Assembly: GCF_011040385.1 (NCBI RefSeq)
Contig: NZ_JAAIKB010000005.1
Span: 1-64,000 of the forward strand
Source of the DNA: Falsiroseomonas algicola
Lineage (GTDB): Bacteria; Pseudomonadota; Alphaproteobacteria; Acetobacterales; Acetobacteraceae
Direction of reading: 5' to 3'
DNA: 64,000 nt
Shown here: positions 18,675 to 26,466 of the stretch, in pieces
Layout: every line of letters begins with the position of its first letter
Numbering within the stretch: position 1 is the stretch's first letter
The notes under the pieces: model-generated
Told to the model about the DNA's origin: nothing
Database searches by the model: none
The model's input: the letters and a program-made list of their open reading frames with translations, nothing else
Translations under genes and position numbers: made by a program

Positions 18675-19234
18675 TCTCCCCCCTCGGCCTTCCCGAAGGT
18701 CTTGGCGCCGATCAGGCGCTGGCCGAGCAGCGTCGCGGTCGGTCGGTAGGTGTTGAAGGCCATGCGGATGGTGGCGTCCACGCAGGCTTCCACGTCGCCC
18801 GGCACGTCGGCGCGGCGGACCAGCGTGCCCATGGCTTCCAGCACCGTCTGGGTGGCATTGCCCATGGGCACCTGGGCCGGGTTGAACTCCCCATAGTCGC
18901 CGCGCATGGTCACGATCATCGGCATCGGCGTGCGATGCAGGATGGGCAGGGACAGCATGTTGATGCAGTTGCCCACGCCCGAGGATTGCATCAGCAGCAC
19001 GCCCTTCACGCCGCCCATCCAGGCGCCGGAGAGCAGCGCGATGCCTTCCTCCTCCGTCGTCAGCGTCACGACGGTGATCTCGTTGTCGGCCAGGCAGCGC
19101 CGGATGAGGCGCGAATGCCCGGCATCCGGCACCAGGGCCACCTGGGTGATGTTCTGGGCCTTGAGCACGGCGTAGATGCGGTCCGGCCACTCGGCCGCCG
19201 CATCGGGGCGCATTTCCAGCGCGTCGCGATCCAT
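18671..19234 (-). CDS. TPP-dependent decarboxylase, alpha (ComD-like) subunit
   Basis: A 187-residue N-terminal TPP-enzyme domain carrying the catalytic Glu region TLTTEEEGIALLSGAWMGG and LMQSSGVGNCINML, the pattern of ComD/phosphonopyruvate decarboxylase alpha halves. The start at 19234 is set by a clean GGAGGAAGC ribosome site. It heads a four-gene minus-strand run: alpha, beta, 2-hydroxyacid dehydrogenase, gamma-glutamyltransferase. No Xsc, SuyAB or PhnW gene is in the window, so the choice between sulfonate and phosphonate chemistry stays open. Confidence 0.82.
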   Translation of the reverse strand: MDRDALEMRPDAAAEWPDRIYAVLKAQNITQVALVPDAGHSRLIRRCLADNEITVVTLTTEEEGIALLSGAWMGGVKGVLLMQSSGVGNCINMLSLPILHRTPMPMIVTMRGDYGEFNPAQVPMGNATQTVLEAMGTLVRRADVPGDVEACVDATIRMAFNTYRPTATLLGQRLIGAKTFGKAEGGE

Positions 19235-19337
19235 CTGCTTCCTCCGTCGTGGGGGCAGGATCGGGGGTGGAATTGGTGTTGGCAAGCCGGGCCGCCCGGT
19301 GCCATGTGACCGCAGCGGTTCAGGGATGCGGGGCGGC

Positions 19338-20702
19338 ATGGGATTCGCACAGATCGTCGGCGGCACGCGCCACGTTTTCCCCGATCTTCGCCGGCTGCTG
19401 GCCTGCGCGACGCCCTTCCGGTCCGGCGATGCGCTGGCCGGGGTCGCGGCCGAATCAGCCGCGCAGCGGGTGGCGGCGCAGCGGGCGCTGGCGGATCTGC
19501 CGCTGCGCCATTTCCTCGATGAAGCGGTGGTGCCCTATGAGGATGACGAGGTCACGCGGCTGATCCTCGATGGGCATGATGCGGCCGCTTTCGCGCCGGT
19601 GGCGCACCTGACGGTCGGTGGCTTCCGGGACTGGCTGCTGGCCGAGGCCGATCCCGCGTCGATCACCGCTCTGGCGCCGGGCCTGACGCCAGAGATGGTG
19701 GCGGGACTCACGAAGATCTGCCGGCTGCAGGATCTGGTCGCCATCGCGGCCAAGTGCCGCGTCACCACGCGCTTCCGCAACACGCTCGGCCTGCCGGGGA
19801 CGCTGTCGATCCGCCTGCAGCCGAACGACCCGGTGGATGACCCCAAGGGCATCGCCGCGCAGGTGCTGGACGGGCTGCTGCTGGGGGCGGGCGATGCCGT
19901 GATCGGCGTAAACCCGGCGACCGACAACGTCGACAACCTCTGCCGCGTGCTGGGCCTGCTGGATGCGGTGCGGGACCGCTACGCCATCCCGACGCAGACC
20001 TGCGTGCTGGCGCATGTGACGACGACGATGCTGGCGATGGAGCGCGGTGCGCCGGTGGACCTCGTGTTCCAGTCCATCGGCGGCACGCAGGGGCTCAACA
20101 CATCCTTCGGCGTGTCGCTGTCGCTGCTGCGGGAAGCGCATGAGGCGGCGCTGGCGCTGAAGCGGGGCACGGTCGGCGATAACGTCATGTATTTCGAGAC
20201 CGGGCAGGGCAGCGCTCTGTCCGCCAATGCGCATCACGGCGTGGACCAGCAGACGCTGGAGGTGCGGGCCTATGCGGTGGCACGGGAATTCCGGCCGCTG
20301 CTGGTGAACTCCGTCGTCGGCTTCATCGGCCCCGAATACCTCTATGACGGCAAGCAGATCATCCGCGCGGGGCTGGAGGATCACTGCGCCGGCAAGCTGC
20401 TCGGCCTGCCGATGGGGGTCGATGTCTGCTACACCAACCATGCGGAGGCCGACCAGGACGACATGGATGCGCTGCTGACGCTGCTGGGCGTCGCCGGCGT
20501 GACCTATGTGATGGGCGTGCCGGGGGCGGACGACACGATGCTGGCCTACCAGTCCACGTCGTTCCATGACGGGCTCTATGCCCGCGCGGCGCTCGGCAAG
20601 AAGCCCGCGCCGGAATTCGCGGCCTGGCTGGAACGGATGGGCCTGGCGGAACGCACGCCGGAAGCGCTGCCCGCGCCGATGACCGTGGCGGGGCTGCTGT
20701 GA
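19338..20702 (+). CDS. eutB: Ethanolamine ammonia-lyase large subunit
   Basis: A 454-residue adenosylcobalamin-dependent enzyme subunit that splits ethanolamine to acetaldehyde and ammonia with EutC. Strongly conserved blocks include RSGDALAGVAAES, RLQPNDPVDDPKGIAAQ, GDAVIGVNPATDNVDNL, YFETGQGSALSANAHHG, GFIGPEYLYDGKQIIRAGLEDH and CYTNHAEADQ. Start ATG 19338 gives the family N-terminus; an ATG at 19326 in frame adds four residues. Followed by eutC with a 4-base overlap. No shell, reactivase or regulator genes are present, so ethanolamine probably serves as a nitrogen source in the cytosol. Confidence 0.96.
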   Translation: MGFAQIVGGTRHVFPDLRRLLACATPFRSGDALAGVAAESAAQRVAAQRALADLPLRHFLDEAVVPYEDDEVTRLILDGHDAAAFAPVAHLTVGGFRDWLLAEADPASITALAPGLTPEMVAGLTKICRLQDLVAIAAKCRVTTRFRNTLGLPGTLSIRLQPNDPVDDPKGIAAQVLDGLLLGAGDAVIGVNPATDNVDNLCRVLGLLDAVRDRYAIPTQTCVLAHVTTTMLAMERGAPVDLVFQSIGGTQGLNTSFGVSLSLLREAHEAALALKRGTVGDNVMYFETGQGSALSANAHHGVDQQTLEVRAYAVAREFRPLLVNSVVGFIGPEYLYDGKQIIRAGLEDHCAGKLLGLPMGVDVCYTNHAEADQDDMDALLTLLGVAGVTYVMGVPGADDTMLAYQSTSFHDGLYARAALGKKPAPEFAAWLERMGLAERTPEALPAPMTVAGLL

Positions 20703-21439
20703 GCGCGCCGGTGCTCTGGCGCGACCTGCGCCGCTTCACCAGCGCGCGGGTCGGGCTCGGGCGCGTGGGGCATGCGCTGCCGACGGCGGCGCATCTCGAT
20801 TTCCAGGAAGCGCATGCGCAGGCGCGGGATGCGGTGTGGTCGGCGCTCGACGTGCCCGCCTTGCAGGCCGTGCTGCCGGGGGCGCGGGTGGTGGCCTCCG
20901 CGGCGCCGGACCGTCGGTCCTACCTGCTGCGGCCGGACCTCGGGCGGCGGCTGGCGGAAGGCACGGTGCTGGAGGCGCAGCCCGGCTGCTTCGCGATCGT
21001 GGTGGCGGACGGACTCTGTGCCAGCGGGGTTCAGGCGCAGGCGGCGCCGCTGCTGGCGGCGCTCATCCCCGGGCTGGAGCGCGCGGGCTGGGCGGTGGCG
21101 CCGCCCGTCATCGCAACGCAGGCGCGCGTCGCGATCGGTGACGATATCGGCCAGGCGCTGGGTGCCGCGATGGTGGCGGTGCTGATCGGGGAGAGGCCGG
21201 GCCTCTCCTCGCTGGACAGCATGGGCATCTACCTGACCCATGCGCCGCGCCGTGGCCGCAACGACGCGGAGCGCAACTGCATCAGCAACATCCGTCCGGG
21301 CGGCATTTCCGTCACCGATGCGGCGGCGAAGCTGCTCTGGCTGGTGGCGGCGGCCCGGCGCCTGGGGCTGACAGGGGTCGGGCTCAAGGACGAACAGCCG
21401 GCGCTCCTGGAAGGCGAGGCACCAACGCTACTCACGTAG
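20699..21439 (+). CDS. eutC: Ethanolamine ammonia-lyase small subunit
   Basis: A 246-residue partner of EutB that helps hold cobalamin. Conserved parts are RVGLGRVGHALPTAAHLDFQ, IVVADGLCASGVQAQA, GERPGLSSLDSMGIYLTHAPR and ERNCISNIRPGG near the C-terminus. It starts at GTG 20699 inside the GTGA that ends eutB, so the subunits are translationally coupled and made in equal amounts. The gene is followed directly by a repeat of the two-hairpin family, probably the 3' end of this transcript. Confidence 0.96.
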   Translation: MSAPVLWRDLRRFTSARVGLGRVGHALPTAAHLDFQEAHAQARDAVWSALDVPALQAVLPGARVVASAAPDRRSYLLRPDLGRRLAEGTVLEAQPGCFAIVVADGLCASGVQAQAAPLLAALIPGLERAGWAVAPPVIATQARVAIGDDIGQALGAAMVAVLIGERPGLSSLDSMGIYLTHAPRRGRNDAERNCISNIRPGGISVTDAAAKLLWLVAAARRLGLTGVGLKDEQPALLEGEAPTLLT

Positions 21440-21441
21440 AC

Positions 21442-21497
21442 CTGGGGAAGGCGCTGCCTTCCCCAGACCCCATCCGCCAGGAGGCAGAGCCCCCTGG
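21442..21497. repeat. Intergenic two-hairpin repeat, copy R2
   Basis: Hairpin 21442-21466 has an 11-bp stem and loop GCT; hairpin 21477-21497 has a 9-bp stem with one mismatch and loop AGA. The linker ACCCCATCCG and the trailing ACCATCGTCAAT are shared with the copy at 58155-58210. It sits between the convergent eutC and cupin genes. Confidence 0.75.
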
Positions 21498-21508
21498 ACC
21501 ATCGTCAA

Positions 21509-21838
21509 TCAGCCCGGCAGGTGCACCGCCAGCCACAGCGCGGCCTCGCTGGTCCAGGCCACGCGGTGGCGGCAATGGGCGGGCAGCACGGCCCAGTCGC
21601 CGGCCACCATCCGGCGTTCGCTGCCATCGTCGAAGGCGAGGCCGGCCTCGCCCGAGACCAGCAGCACGAATTCGGTGCTGGGCTGGTCGTACCAGAAGCC
21701 CTCCGGGCTGGCGGCGCGGCGGCTGGCGATACGCTGCACCGTGACGCCCTTCTCCGCCAGCAGGGTGGCGATGGCCTCGCCACCCTCCCGCGCCGCGGCA
21801 CCGGCGCCGAGTGCGCCGAAGCGGGGGTTGGGGTTCAC
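21509..21838 (-). CDS. Cupin-domain protein
   Basis: A 109-residue single-domain cupin. The two short motifs are visible: QPSTEFVLLVSGEAGLAF in the first half and GDWAVLPAHCRHRVAWT in the second, with Glu and His residues placed for metal binding. It begins at GTG 21838, overlapping the amidase stop by 4 bases, so it is co-translated with the amidase. Small cupins of this kind may bind a metabolite or act as isomerases; the role is unknown. Confidence 0.78.
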   Translation of the reverse strand: MNPNPRFGALGAGAAAREGGEAIATLLAEKGVTVQRIASRRAASPEGFWYDQPSTEFVLLVSGEAGLAFDDGSERRMVAGDWAVLPAHCRHRVAWTSEAALWLAVHLPG

Positions 21839-23184
21839 GCGGCCAGCGCCGCTTCCACCGCGCGCGCCACGCTGAACAGCTTCGCATCGCCCATGTGTTC
21901 CCCCATCAGCATGAAGCCGACCGGCGCCTCGCCAGGCCGGTGGCAGGGGATCGAAATGCCGCAGCGGTCGAGGAAGTTGCCGACCGTGGTGTTGCGCAGC
22001 AGCAGCATGTTGATGCGGCCATACTCGGCCTCGTCCTCCACTTCCGCGATCGCGGGCGGGATCAGCGGGCAGGTCGGCATCACCACGGCATCGAAGCCGG
22101 CGGTAGCCTTGGCGAAGGCGGCGATGATGCGGGCGCGTTCCTGCATCAGCAGGATGTAGTCGGCCGCCGTCATCTTCGCGCCGTTCCGGATGCGCCCCAG
22201 GATGCGCGGATCGTAGCGATGGCCCTCGCGCTCGATCAGGTCGCGGTGCCAGGCATAGGCCTCGCTGGCCGCGAAGGTGCCGCGGGCATGCGCCTTCGGG
22301 ATGTCGGCGAGTTCCGGCACGTCGAGCGTCGTGATGCGCGCGCCGGCGGCGGAGAGGGCGGAGAGGGCCCGCTCGAAGGCGGCCGTCACGCCGGCATCCC
22401 AGTTCTCCGTGACATAGCCCTGCAGCACGCCGAACCGGAGCCCGGCCACGCCCATCGGCGCGATCGGTGCAGCCGCCTCCGCGCCCGCCATGAAGCCATC
22501 GACGATGGCGCAGCATTCGACGGAGCGGGCGAGGGGGCCGAGGCTGTCGAGGGAGAAGGAAAGGGGCAGCGTGCCCTCCAGCGTCACGCGCTTCGCCGTC
22601 GGCTTCCAGCCGACGATGCCGCAGAGCGCCGCCGGGATGCGGCAGGACCCGCCGGTATCGGAACCGAGGCCGGCGAAGCCCATGCCATCGGCCGTCGCGA
22701 CGGCGGCGCCGGAGGAGGAGCCGCCGGGCAGCCGCCCCGTCGCGCGGTCCCAGGGACTGCGCGGCGTGCCGTAATGCGGGTTCACGCCGAGCCCGGAGAA
22801 GGCGAACTCCACCATGGTGGTGCGCCCCAGCACCACGAAGCCCGCGCGCTGCAGCCGCGCGACGGGGGGTGCGGTGGCGCTGGCCGGTGCCGCGCCATCC
22901 AGCGCGACGGATCCGCCGCGCGTGACCTGCCCGGCCTCATCATACAGATCCTTGATGCTGATCGGGATGCCGGCGAAGGGGCTGGGGGGACGGCCGGCCT
23001 GGCGCAGCGCATCCATGGCATCGGCATTCGCGCGGGCCTGGTCGGCCTGCACCACCATGAAGGCGCGGGCACCCTCGCCGGCGGGGTCGCCGATTCGGGC
23101 CAGCGCCTCCTCCACCAGGGCCCGCGAGGTGGTGCGGCCCGAGGCCAGGGCGGAGGCGGCCTCGGCGATGGTGGGGAAGGACAT
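21835..23184 (-). CDS. Amidase signature family hydrolase
   Basis: A 449-residue amidase. The Ser-cis-Ser-Lys triad is visible: Lys in GIPISIKDLYDE, the two serines in GGSSSGAAVATADG and in GSDTGGSCRIPAALCG. The family includes GatA, allophanate hydrolase and aryl-acylamidases; no GatB/GatC neighbour is present, so a catabolic amide or carbamate hydrolase is likely. It forms a two-gene unit with the cupin. Start at MSFPTIAEAAS. Substrate not predictable. Confidence 0.88.
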   Translation of the reverse strand: MSFPTIAEAASALASGRTTSRALVEEALARIGDPAGEGARAFMVVQADQARANADAMDALRQAGRPPSPFAGIPISIKDLYDEAGQVTRGGSVALDGAAPASATAPPVARLQRAGFVVLGRTTMVEFAFSGLGVNPHYGTPRSPWDRATGRLPGGSSSGAAVATADGMGFAGLGSDTGGSCRIPAALCGIVGWKPTAKRVTLEGTLPLSFSLDSLGPLARSVECCAIVDGFMAGAEAAAPIAPMGVAGLRFGVLQGYVTENWDAGVTAAFERALSALSAAGARITTLDVPELADIPKAHARGTFAASEAYAWHRDLIEREGHRYDPRILGRIRNGAKMTAADYILLMQERARIIAAFAKATAGFDAVVMPTCPLIPPAIAEVEDEAEYGRINMLLLRNTTVGNFLDRCGISIPCHRPGEAPVGFMLMGEHMGDAKLFSVARAVEAALAA

Positions 23185-23267
23185 GCTGGCGAGATCCCGC
23201 TGAGTGGCGGCGGGATGCTGCGCAGGACGGCCCGCTTCCGCAACCCTCGCTGCGGGCGGGCAGGCGA

Positions 23268-23423
23268 TCAGCGGTGGTCCTTGGCCTCGCCCTGGTCATT
23301 CGCCGGCGGGACGGCCAGGATGAGCTGGACGGCCCAGGGATACAGAAGAAAGCCCACGGCGGCAGCGGGTACCAGCGGCACCTCGTTGTCCTCGGCTTCC
23401 TCGATCTCGTCTTCCCGGTCCAT
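23268..23423 (-). CDS. Small single-span membrane protein
   Basis: A 51-residue protein opening with an acidic stretch MDREDEIEEAEDNEVP, followed by one hydrophobic segment of about 20 residues (AAAVGFLLYPWAVQLILAV) and a short polar tail. The ATG at 23423 has a clear GGAGG ribosome site 6 bases upstream, which supports a real gene. I do not recognise it. It diverges from the TRAP dctP gene, sharing a 157-base intergenic region with the promoter-like and palindrome sequences. It could be a small regulator of a membrane complex. Confidence 0.6.
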   Translation of the reverse strand: MDREDEIEEAEDNEVPLVPAAAVGFLLYPWAVQLILAVPPANDQGEAKDHR

Positions 23424-23499
23424 GCTCGGTCCTCCACCCACGCGACAACAGCGCGCGAAGGGGGGCAACCGTTCCCTCACAATCCGCGGGGCGGCGCAT

Positions 23500-23539
23500 T
23501 TGACAAGCCGCGGCCGGGCGGTTGTATGATGTCATATAA
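23500..23539 (+). promoter_or_regulatory. dctP promoter with overlapping operator-like palindrome
   Basis: TTGACA at 23500-23505 and TATGAT at 23525-23530 resemble sigma-70 boxes, though the 19-base spacing is long. The second box lies inside a near-perfect palindrome, 23522-23539 (TATGA-TG-TCATA core). Such short palindromes are typical GntR/FadR-family operators. A repressor here would block the uronate-uptake operon. The regulator gene is not adjacent. Confidence 0.5.
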
Positions 23540-23580
23540 GCCGGTGGAGCATCCGCCGGATCGGGAAGGAGACGGGACGA

Positions 23581-24576
23581 ATGATCCGGAAGACTGTGTC
23601 GCGCGCGGTGCGCGCGGTGGCCGTGGCGGCCGCGGTGCTGCTGCCCTTCGCCCCCGGCGCGGGCAGCGCCCAGGAATGGCGCGGCTGGAACATCCATGCG
23701 GCCGATTATCCGAATGGCCGCGGCCTCGACCGCTTCGCGGAGCTGGTGGGGAGCCGCAGCAACAACCGCATGCGGCTGCGCACCTATCACAGCGCGCAGC
23801 TCGGCCAGCAGGATGAGGCGATCCAGCAGATGCGGCTGGGCTCAATCGACTTCGCCAACTTCAACCTGAGCCCCTTCAACAACCTGGCCCCCTCCACCAA
23901 CGTCGTCACGCTGCCCTTCCTGTTCCGGGACGTGGCGCACAGCCATGCCGCGATCGATGGCGTGGCGGGGCAGGAGATCGCCCGCGACCTGGAGCAGATC
24001 GGGATCATCGCGCTCTCCTGGTTCGATGCGGGGGCGCGCAGCCTCTACACCACGCGCCCCGTCCGCACGCCGGCCGACCTCCGCGGCATGAAGATCCGCG
24101 TGCAGACCTCCGACCTCTGGATCGACCTGATGCGGGCGCTGGGCGCGAACCCGACGCCGCTGCCGTTCGGCGAGGTCTTTACCAGCCTGCAATCCGGCGT
24201 GATCGACGGGGCGGAGAACAACTGGCCGTCCTATGAAAGCACGCGCCACTTCGAGGTCGCCCGCTTCTACACCACCACCGAGCACAGCAACGTGCCGGAG
24301 GTGCTGGCCGTATCCCAGCAGCGCTGGCGCCGCCTGAACGATGCGGAGCGCAACATCCTCCGCGACGCGGCGCGCGAAGCGGCGACGCTGCAGCGGCAGC
24401 TCTGGGCGGAGCGCGAGGTGGCCTCCCGCCAGCGGGTCGTGGCGGCCGGTGCCACCGTCATCGAGATCCAGGACCGCTCGCCCTGGTCCGCCCTGATGGC
24501 CCCGGTCTATGAGAAGTACACGGGCGGCAATGCGCGCCTGTCCGGCCTGGTGCAGCAGATCCGCGCTCTGCGCTGA
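23581..24576 (+). CDS. dctP: TRAP transporter substrate-binding protein DctP
   Basis: A 331-residue periplasmic receptor for a TRAP carboxylate transporter, with a Sec signal (about 1-30, cleaved at GSAQ). Family marks are GQQDEAIQQMRLGSIDF, DLRGMKIRVQTSD with the Arg that grips the ligand carboxylate, and FGEVFTSLQSGVIDGAENNW. The gene heads an operon with DctQ, DctM, a lactonase, uronate dehydrogenase and an epimerase, so a hexuronate such as galacturonate or glucuronate is the likely ligand (inference from neighbours). A hairpin after the gene may lower expression of the membrane subunits. Confidence 0.92.
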   Translation: MIRKTVSRAVRAVAVAAAVLLPFAPGAGSAQEWRGWNIHAADYPNGRGLDRFAELVGSRSNNRMRLRTYHSAQLGQQDEAIQQMRLGSIDFANFNLSPFNNLAPSTNVVTLPFLFRDVAHSHAAIDGVAGQEIARDLEQIGIIALSWFDAGARSLYTTRPVRTPADLRGMKIRVQTSDLWIDLMRALGANPTPLPFGEVFTSLQSGVIDGAENNWPSYESTRHFEVARFYTTTEHSNVPEVLAVSQQRWRRLNDAERNILRDAAREAATLQRQLWAEREVASRQRVVAAGATVIEIQDRSPWSALMAPVYEKYTGGNARLSGLVQQIRALR

Positions 24577-24584
24577 CCGTCCCT

Positions 24585-24612
24585 GGGGGGCGTCCTCGGG
24601 CGTCCCCCTTTC
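24585..24612 (+). terminator. Leaky terminator/attenuator between dctP and dctQ
   Basis: A 10-bp stem (arms about 24585-24594 and 24599-24608, two G-U pairs) is followed by TTTCT, in the 65-base gap between dctP and dctQ. Such an element fits the usual need for more binding protein than membrane protein. Confidence 0.5.
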
Positions 24613-24641
24613 TCGTCGTTCTTCTGGCAGGACGCGCGCCC

Positions 24642-25157
24642 ATGGCGATGTTCACCCGTGCCCTCGACCTCTTCTCGCGGCTGGTCATCGTCATCGCCGG
24701 CGCCGCGCTGGTGGGCCTCGTCGCGATGATGGGGTGGCTGGTCTTCGGCCGCTACGTGCTGAACGACACGCCGACCTGGATCGAGCGCGCGGCGACGCTC
24801 TCCATCCTCTGCATCGCGCTGCCGGTGGCGGCCGTCGGGGTGCGGGAGCGTTTCCACCTCTCGGTGCTCGGGTTCCGGGAAGCGCTGCCGATCGGCATCC
24901 AGCGCTGGATCGCGGTGGGCTGCGACGCGCTGGTCGGCGCCTTCGGCTTCGCCATGGCCTGGTATTCCCAGGAACTCGTCGACATGGTCTGGAACTTCAG
25001 GATTCCGCTGCTCGGCATCAGCCAGGGCTGGACCTATGTGCCGCTGCAGGTCTGCGGCGGCCTCATCACCCTTTTCGCCATCGAGCAGGTGCTGCTCGAC
25101 ATCCTCAGCAAGGATGGCCCCGAACAGCGCGGCGTGAAGGCCGCCTTCCTGGAGTAG
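24642..25157 (+). CDS. dctQ: TRAP transporter small permease DctQ
   Basis: A 171-residue inner-membrane subunit with four hydrophobic helices, the standard DctQ size. The WIERAATLSILCIALPVAAVGVRERFHL stretch in the second helix region is typical. It would pair with DctM to form the membrane part of the transporter. Six bases separate it from dctM, and the start ATG 24642 follows a GGCAGGA ribosome site. Confidence 0.9.
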   Translation: MAMFTRALDLFSRLVIVIAGAALVGLVAMMGWLVFGRYVLNDTPTWIERAATLSILCIALPVAAVGVRERFHLSVLGFREALPIGIQRWIAVGCDALVGAFGFAMAWYSQELVDMVWNFRIPLLGISQGWTYVPLQVCGGLITLFAIEQVLLDILSKDGPEQRGVKAAFLE

Positions 25158-25163
25158 CCCCGC

Positions 25164-26462
25164 GTGGAATTCGGCCTGTTCCTGATCTTCGCGGTCTTCG
25201 TCGTCGGCGTCGTCGCCGGCGTGCCGGTGGCCTTCGTGCTCGGCATCGCGGCCCTGGTCGGCTTCATCTATGAGGGCATCAACCCCGCCGTCGCCTTCCA
25301 GCAGATGGCGAGCGGCATGAGCATCTTCGCCCTGCTGGCCATTCCCTTCTTCGTCTTCGCCGGGGAGTTGATGCTGCATGGCGGCATCGCGCGGCGGCTG
25401 GTGGCGCTGGCCTCGGCCGCGGTCGGGTGGATGCGGGGCGGGCTCGGCATGGTCGATGTCTCCACCTCCATGCTCTTCGGCGGCATCTCGGGCTCCGCGG
25501 TCGCGGATACCTCCGCCACCGGCGTCATCCTGATCCCGGCCATGAAGGCCAAGGGGTATGGGGTGGATTACGCGGTGTCGCTGACCGTCACCTCCTCCAT
25601 CGCCGGCATCCTGATCCCGCCCAGCCACAACATGATCCTCTACAGCCTGGCGGCGGGGGGCGGCATCTCCGTCACCGCGCTGTTCATCGCGGGCATCGTG
25701 CCGGGGCTGCTGATGTGCGGCTTCCTCGCCATCGCGGCCTATGTGATGGCGGTGCGGCGCGGCTATCCGGCGGAGCCCTGGGCGGGCTTCAAGCATCTGG
25801 CCCTGAAGTTCCTGGATGCGCTGCCCGGCCTCTTCACCGCCATCATCATCCTGGGCGGCGTGCTGTCCGGCATCTTCACCGTGACGGAAAGCGCCGCCTT
25901 CGGCACCATCTGGGCGCTGCTGGTCACCATCATCGTCTATCGCAACCTGAGCTGGGAGAGCTTCAAGGTCGCGGTGGCGGCCGCGGTGCGCACCTCCGCC
26001 GTGGTGTTCCTGCTGGTCGGCACGGCGACGGCCTTCGCCTACCTCCTGGCGCTCTACCGCCTGCCGGATCTGCTGACGGAGGGGATGCTGGCCATCAGCG
26101 ACAACCCCGTCGTCATCATGCTGCTGATCAATGTCTGCCTGCTGCTGCTGGGCTGCGTGATGGACATGGCGGCGCTGATCCTGATCACCACGCCGATCTT
26201 CCTGCCCGTCGTCGTCGCGATCGGGATCGATCCGGTCCAGTTCGGCATGATCATGATGATGAATCTCGGCCTCGGCCTGACCACGCCGCCGGTCGGTGCC
26301 GTGCTCTTCGTGGGCTGCGCCATCGGCCGCATCCGGATCGAGGAGGTGATGCGGACGATCTGGCCCTTCTACGGCGCCATCCTGGCCGCGCTGCTGCTGA
26401 CCACCTACTGGCCCGCCGTGTCGCTGACCCTGCCGCGGCTGCTGCTGGGCTACGAGGGGTAG
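25164..26462 (+). CDS. dctM: TRAP transporter large permease DctM
   Basis: A 432-residue, 12-helix inner-membrane permease that moves the substrate in with sodium ions. Characteristic blocks are VPVAFVLGIAALVGF, the GGISGSAVADTSATGVILIPAMKAKGY loop (helical hairpin region), LIPPSHNMILYSLAAGGGIS and the C-terminal GLTTPPVGAVLFVG. Start is GTG 25164. The lactonase gene follows 4 bases after its stop. Confidence 0.94.
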   Translation: MEFGLFLIFAVFVVGVVAGVPVAFVLGIAALVGFIYEGINPAVAFQQMASGMSIFALLAIPFFVFAGELMLHGGIARRLVALASAAVGWMRGGLGMVDVSTSMLFGGISGSAVADTSATGVILIPAMKAKGYGVDYAVSLTVTSSIAGILIPPSHNMILYSLAAGGGISVTALFIAGIVPGLLMCGFLAIAAYVMAVRRGYPAEPWAGFKHLALKFLDALPGLFTAIIILGGVLSGIFTVTESAAFGTIWALLVTIIVYRNLSWESFKVAVAAAVRTSAVVFLLVGTATAFAYLLALYRLPDLLTEGMLAISDNPVVIMLLINVCLLLLGCVMDMAALILITTPIFLPVVVAIGIDPVQFGMIMMMNLGLGLTTPPVGAVLFVGCAIGRIRIEEVMRTIWPFYGAILAALLLTTYWPAVSLTLPRLLLGYEG

Positions 26463-26466
26463 GGCC

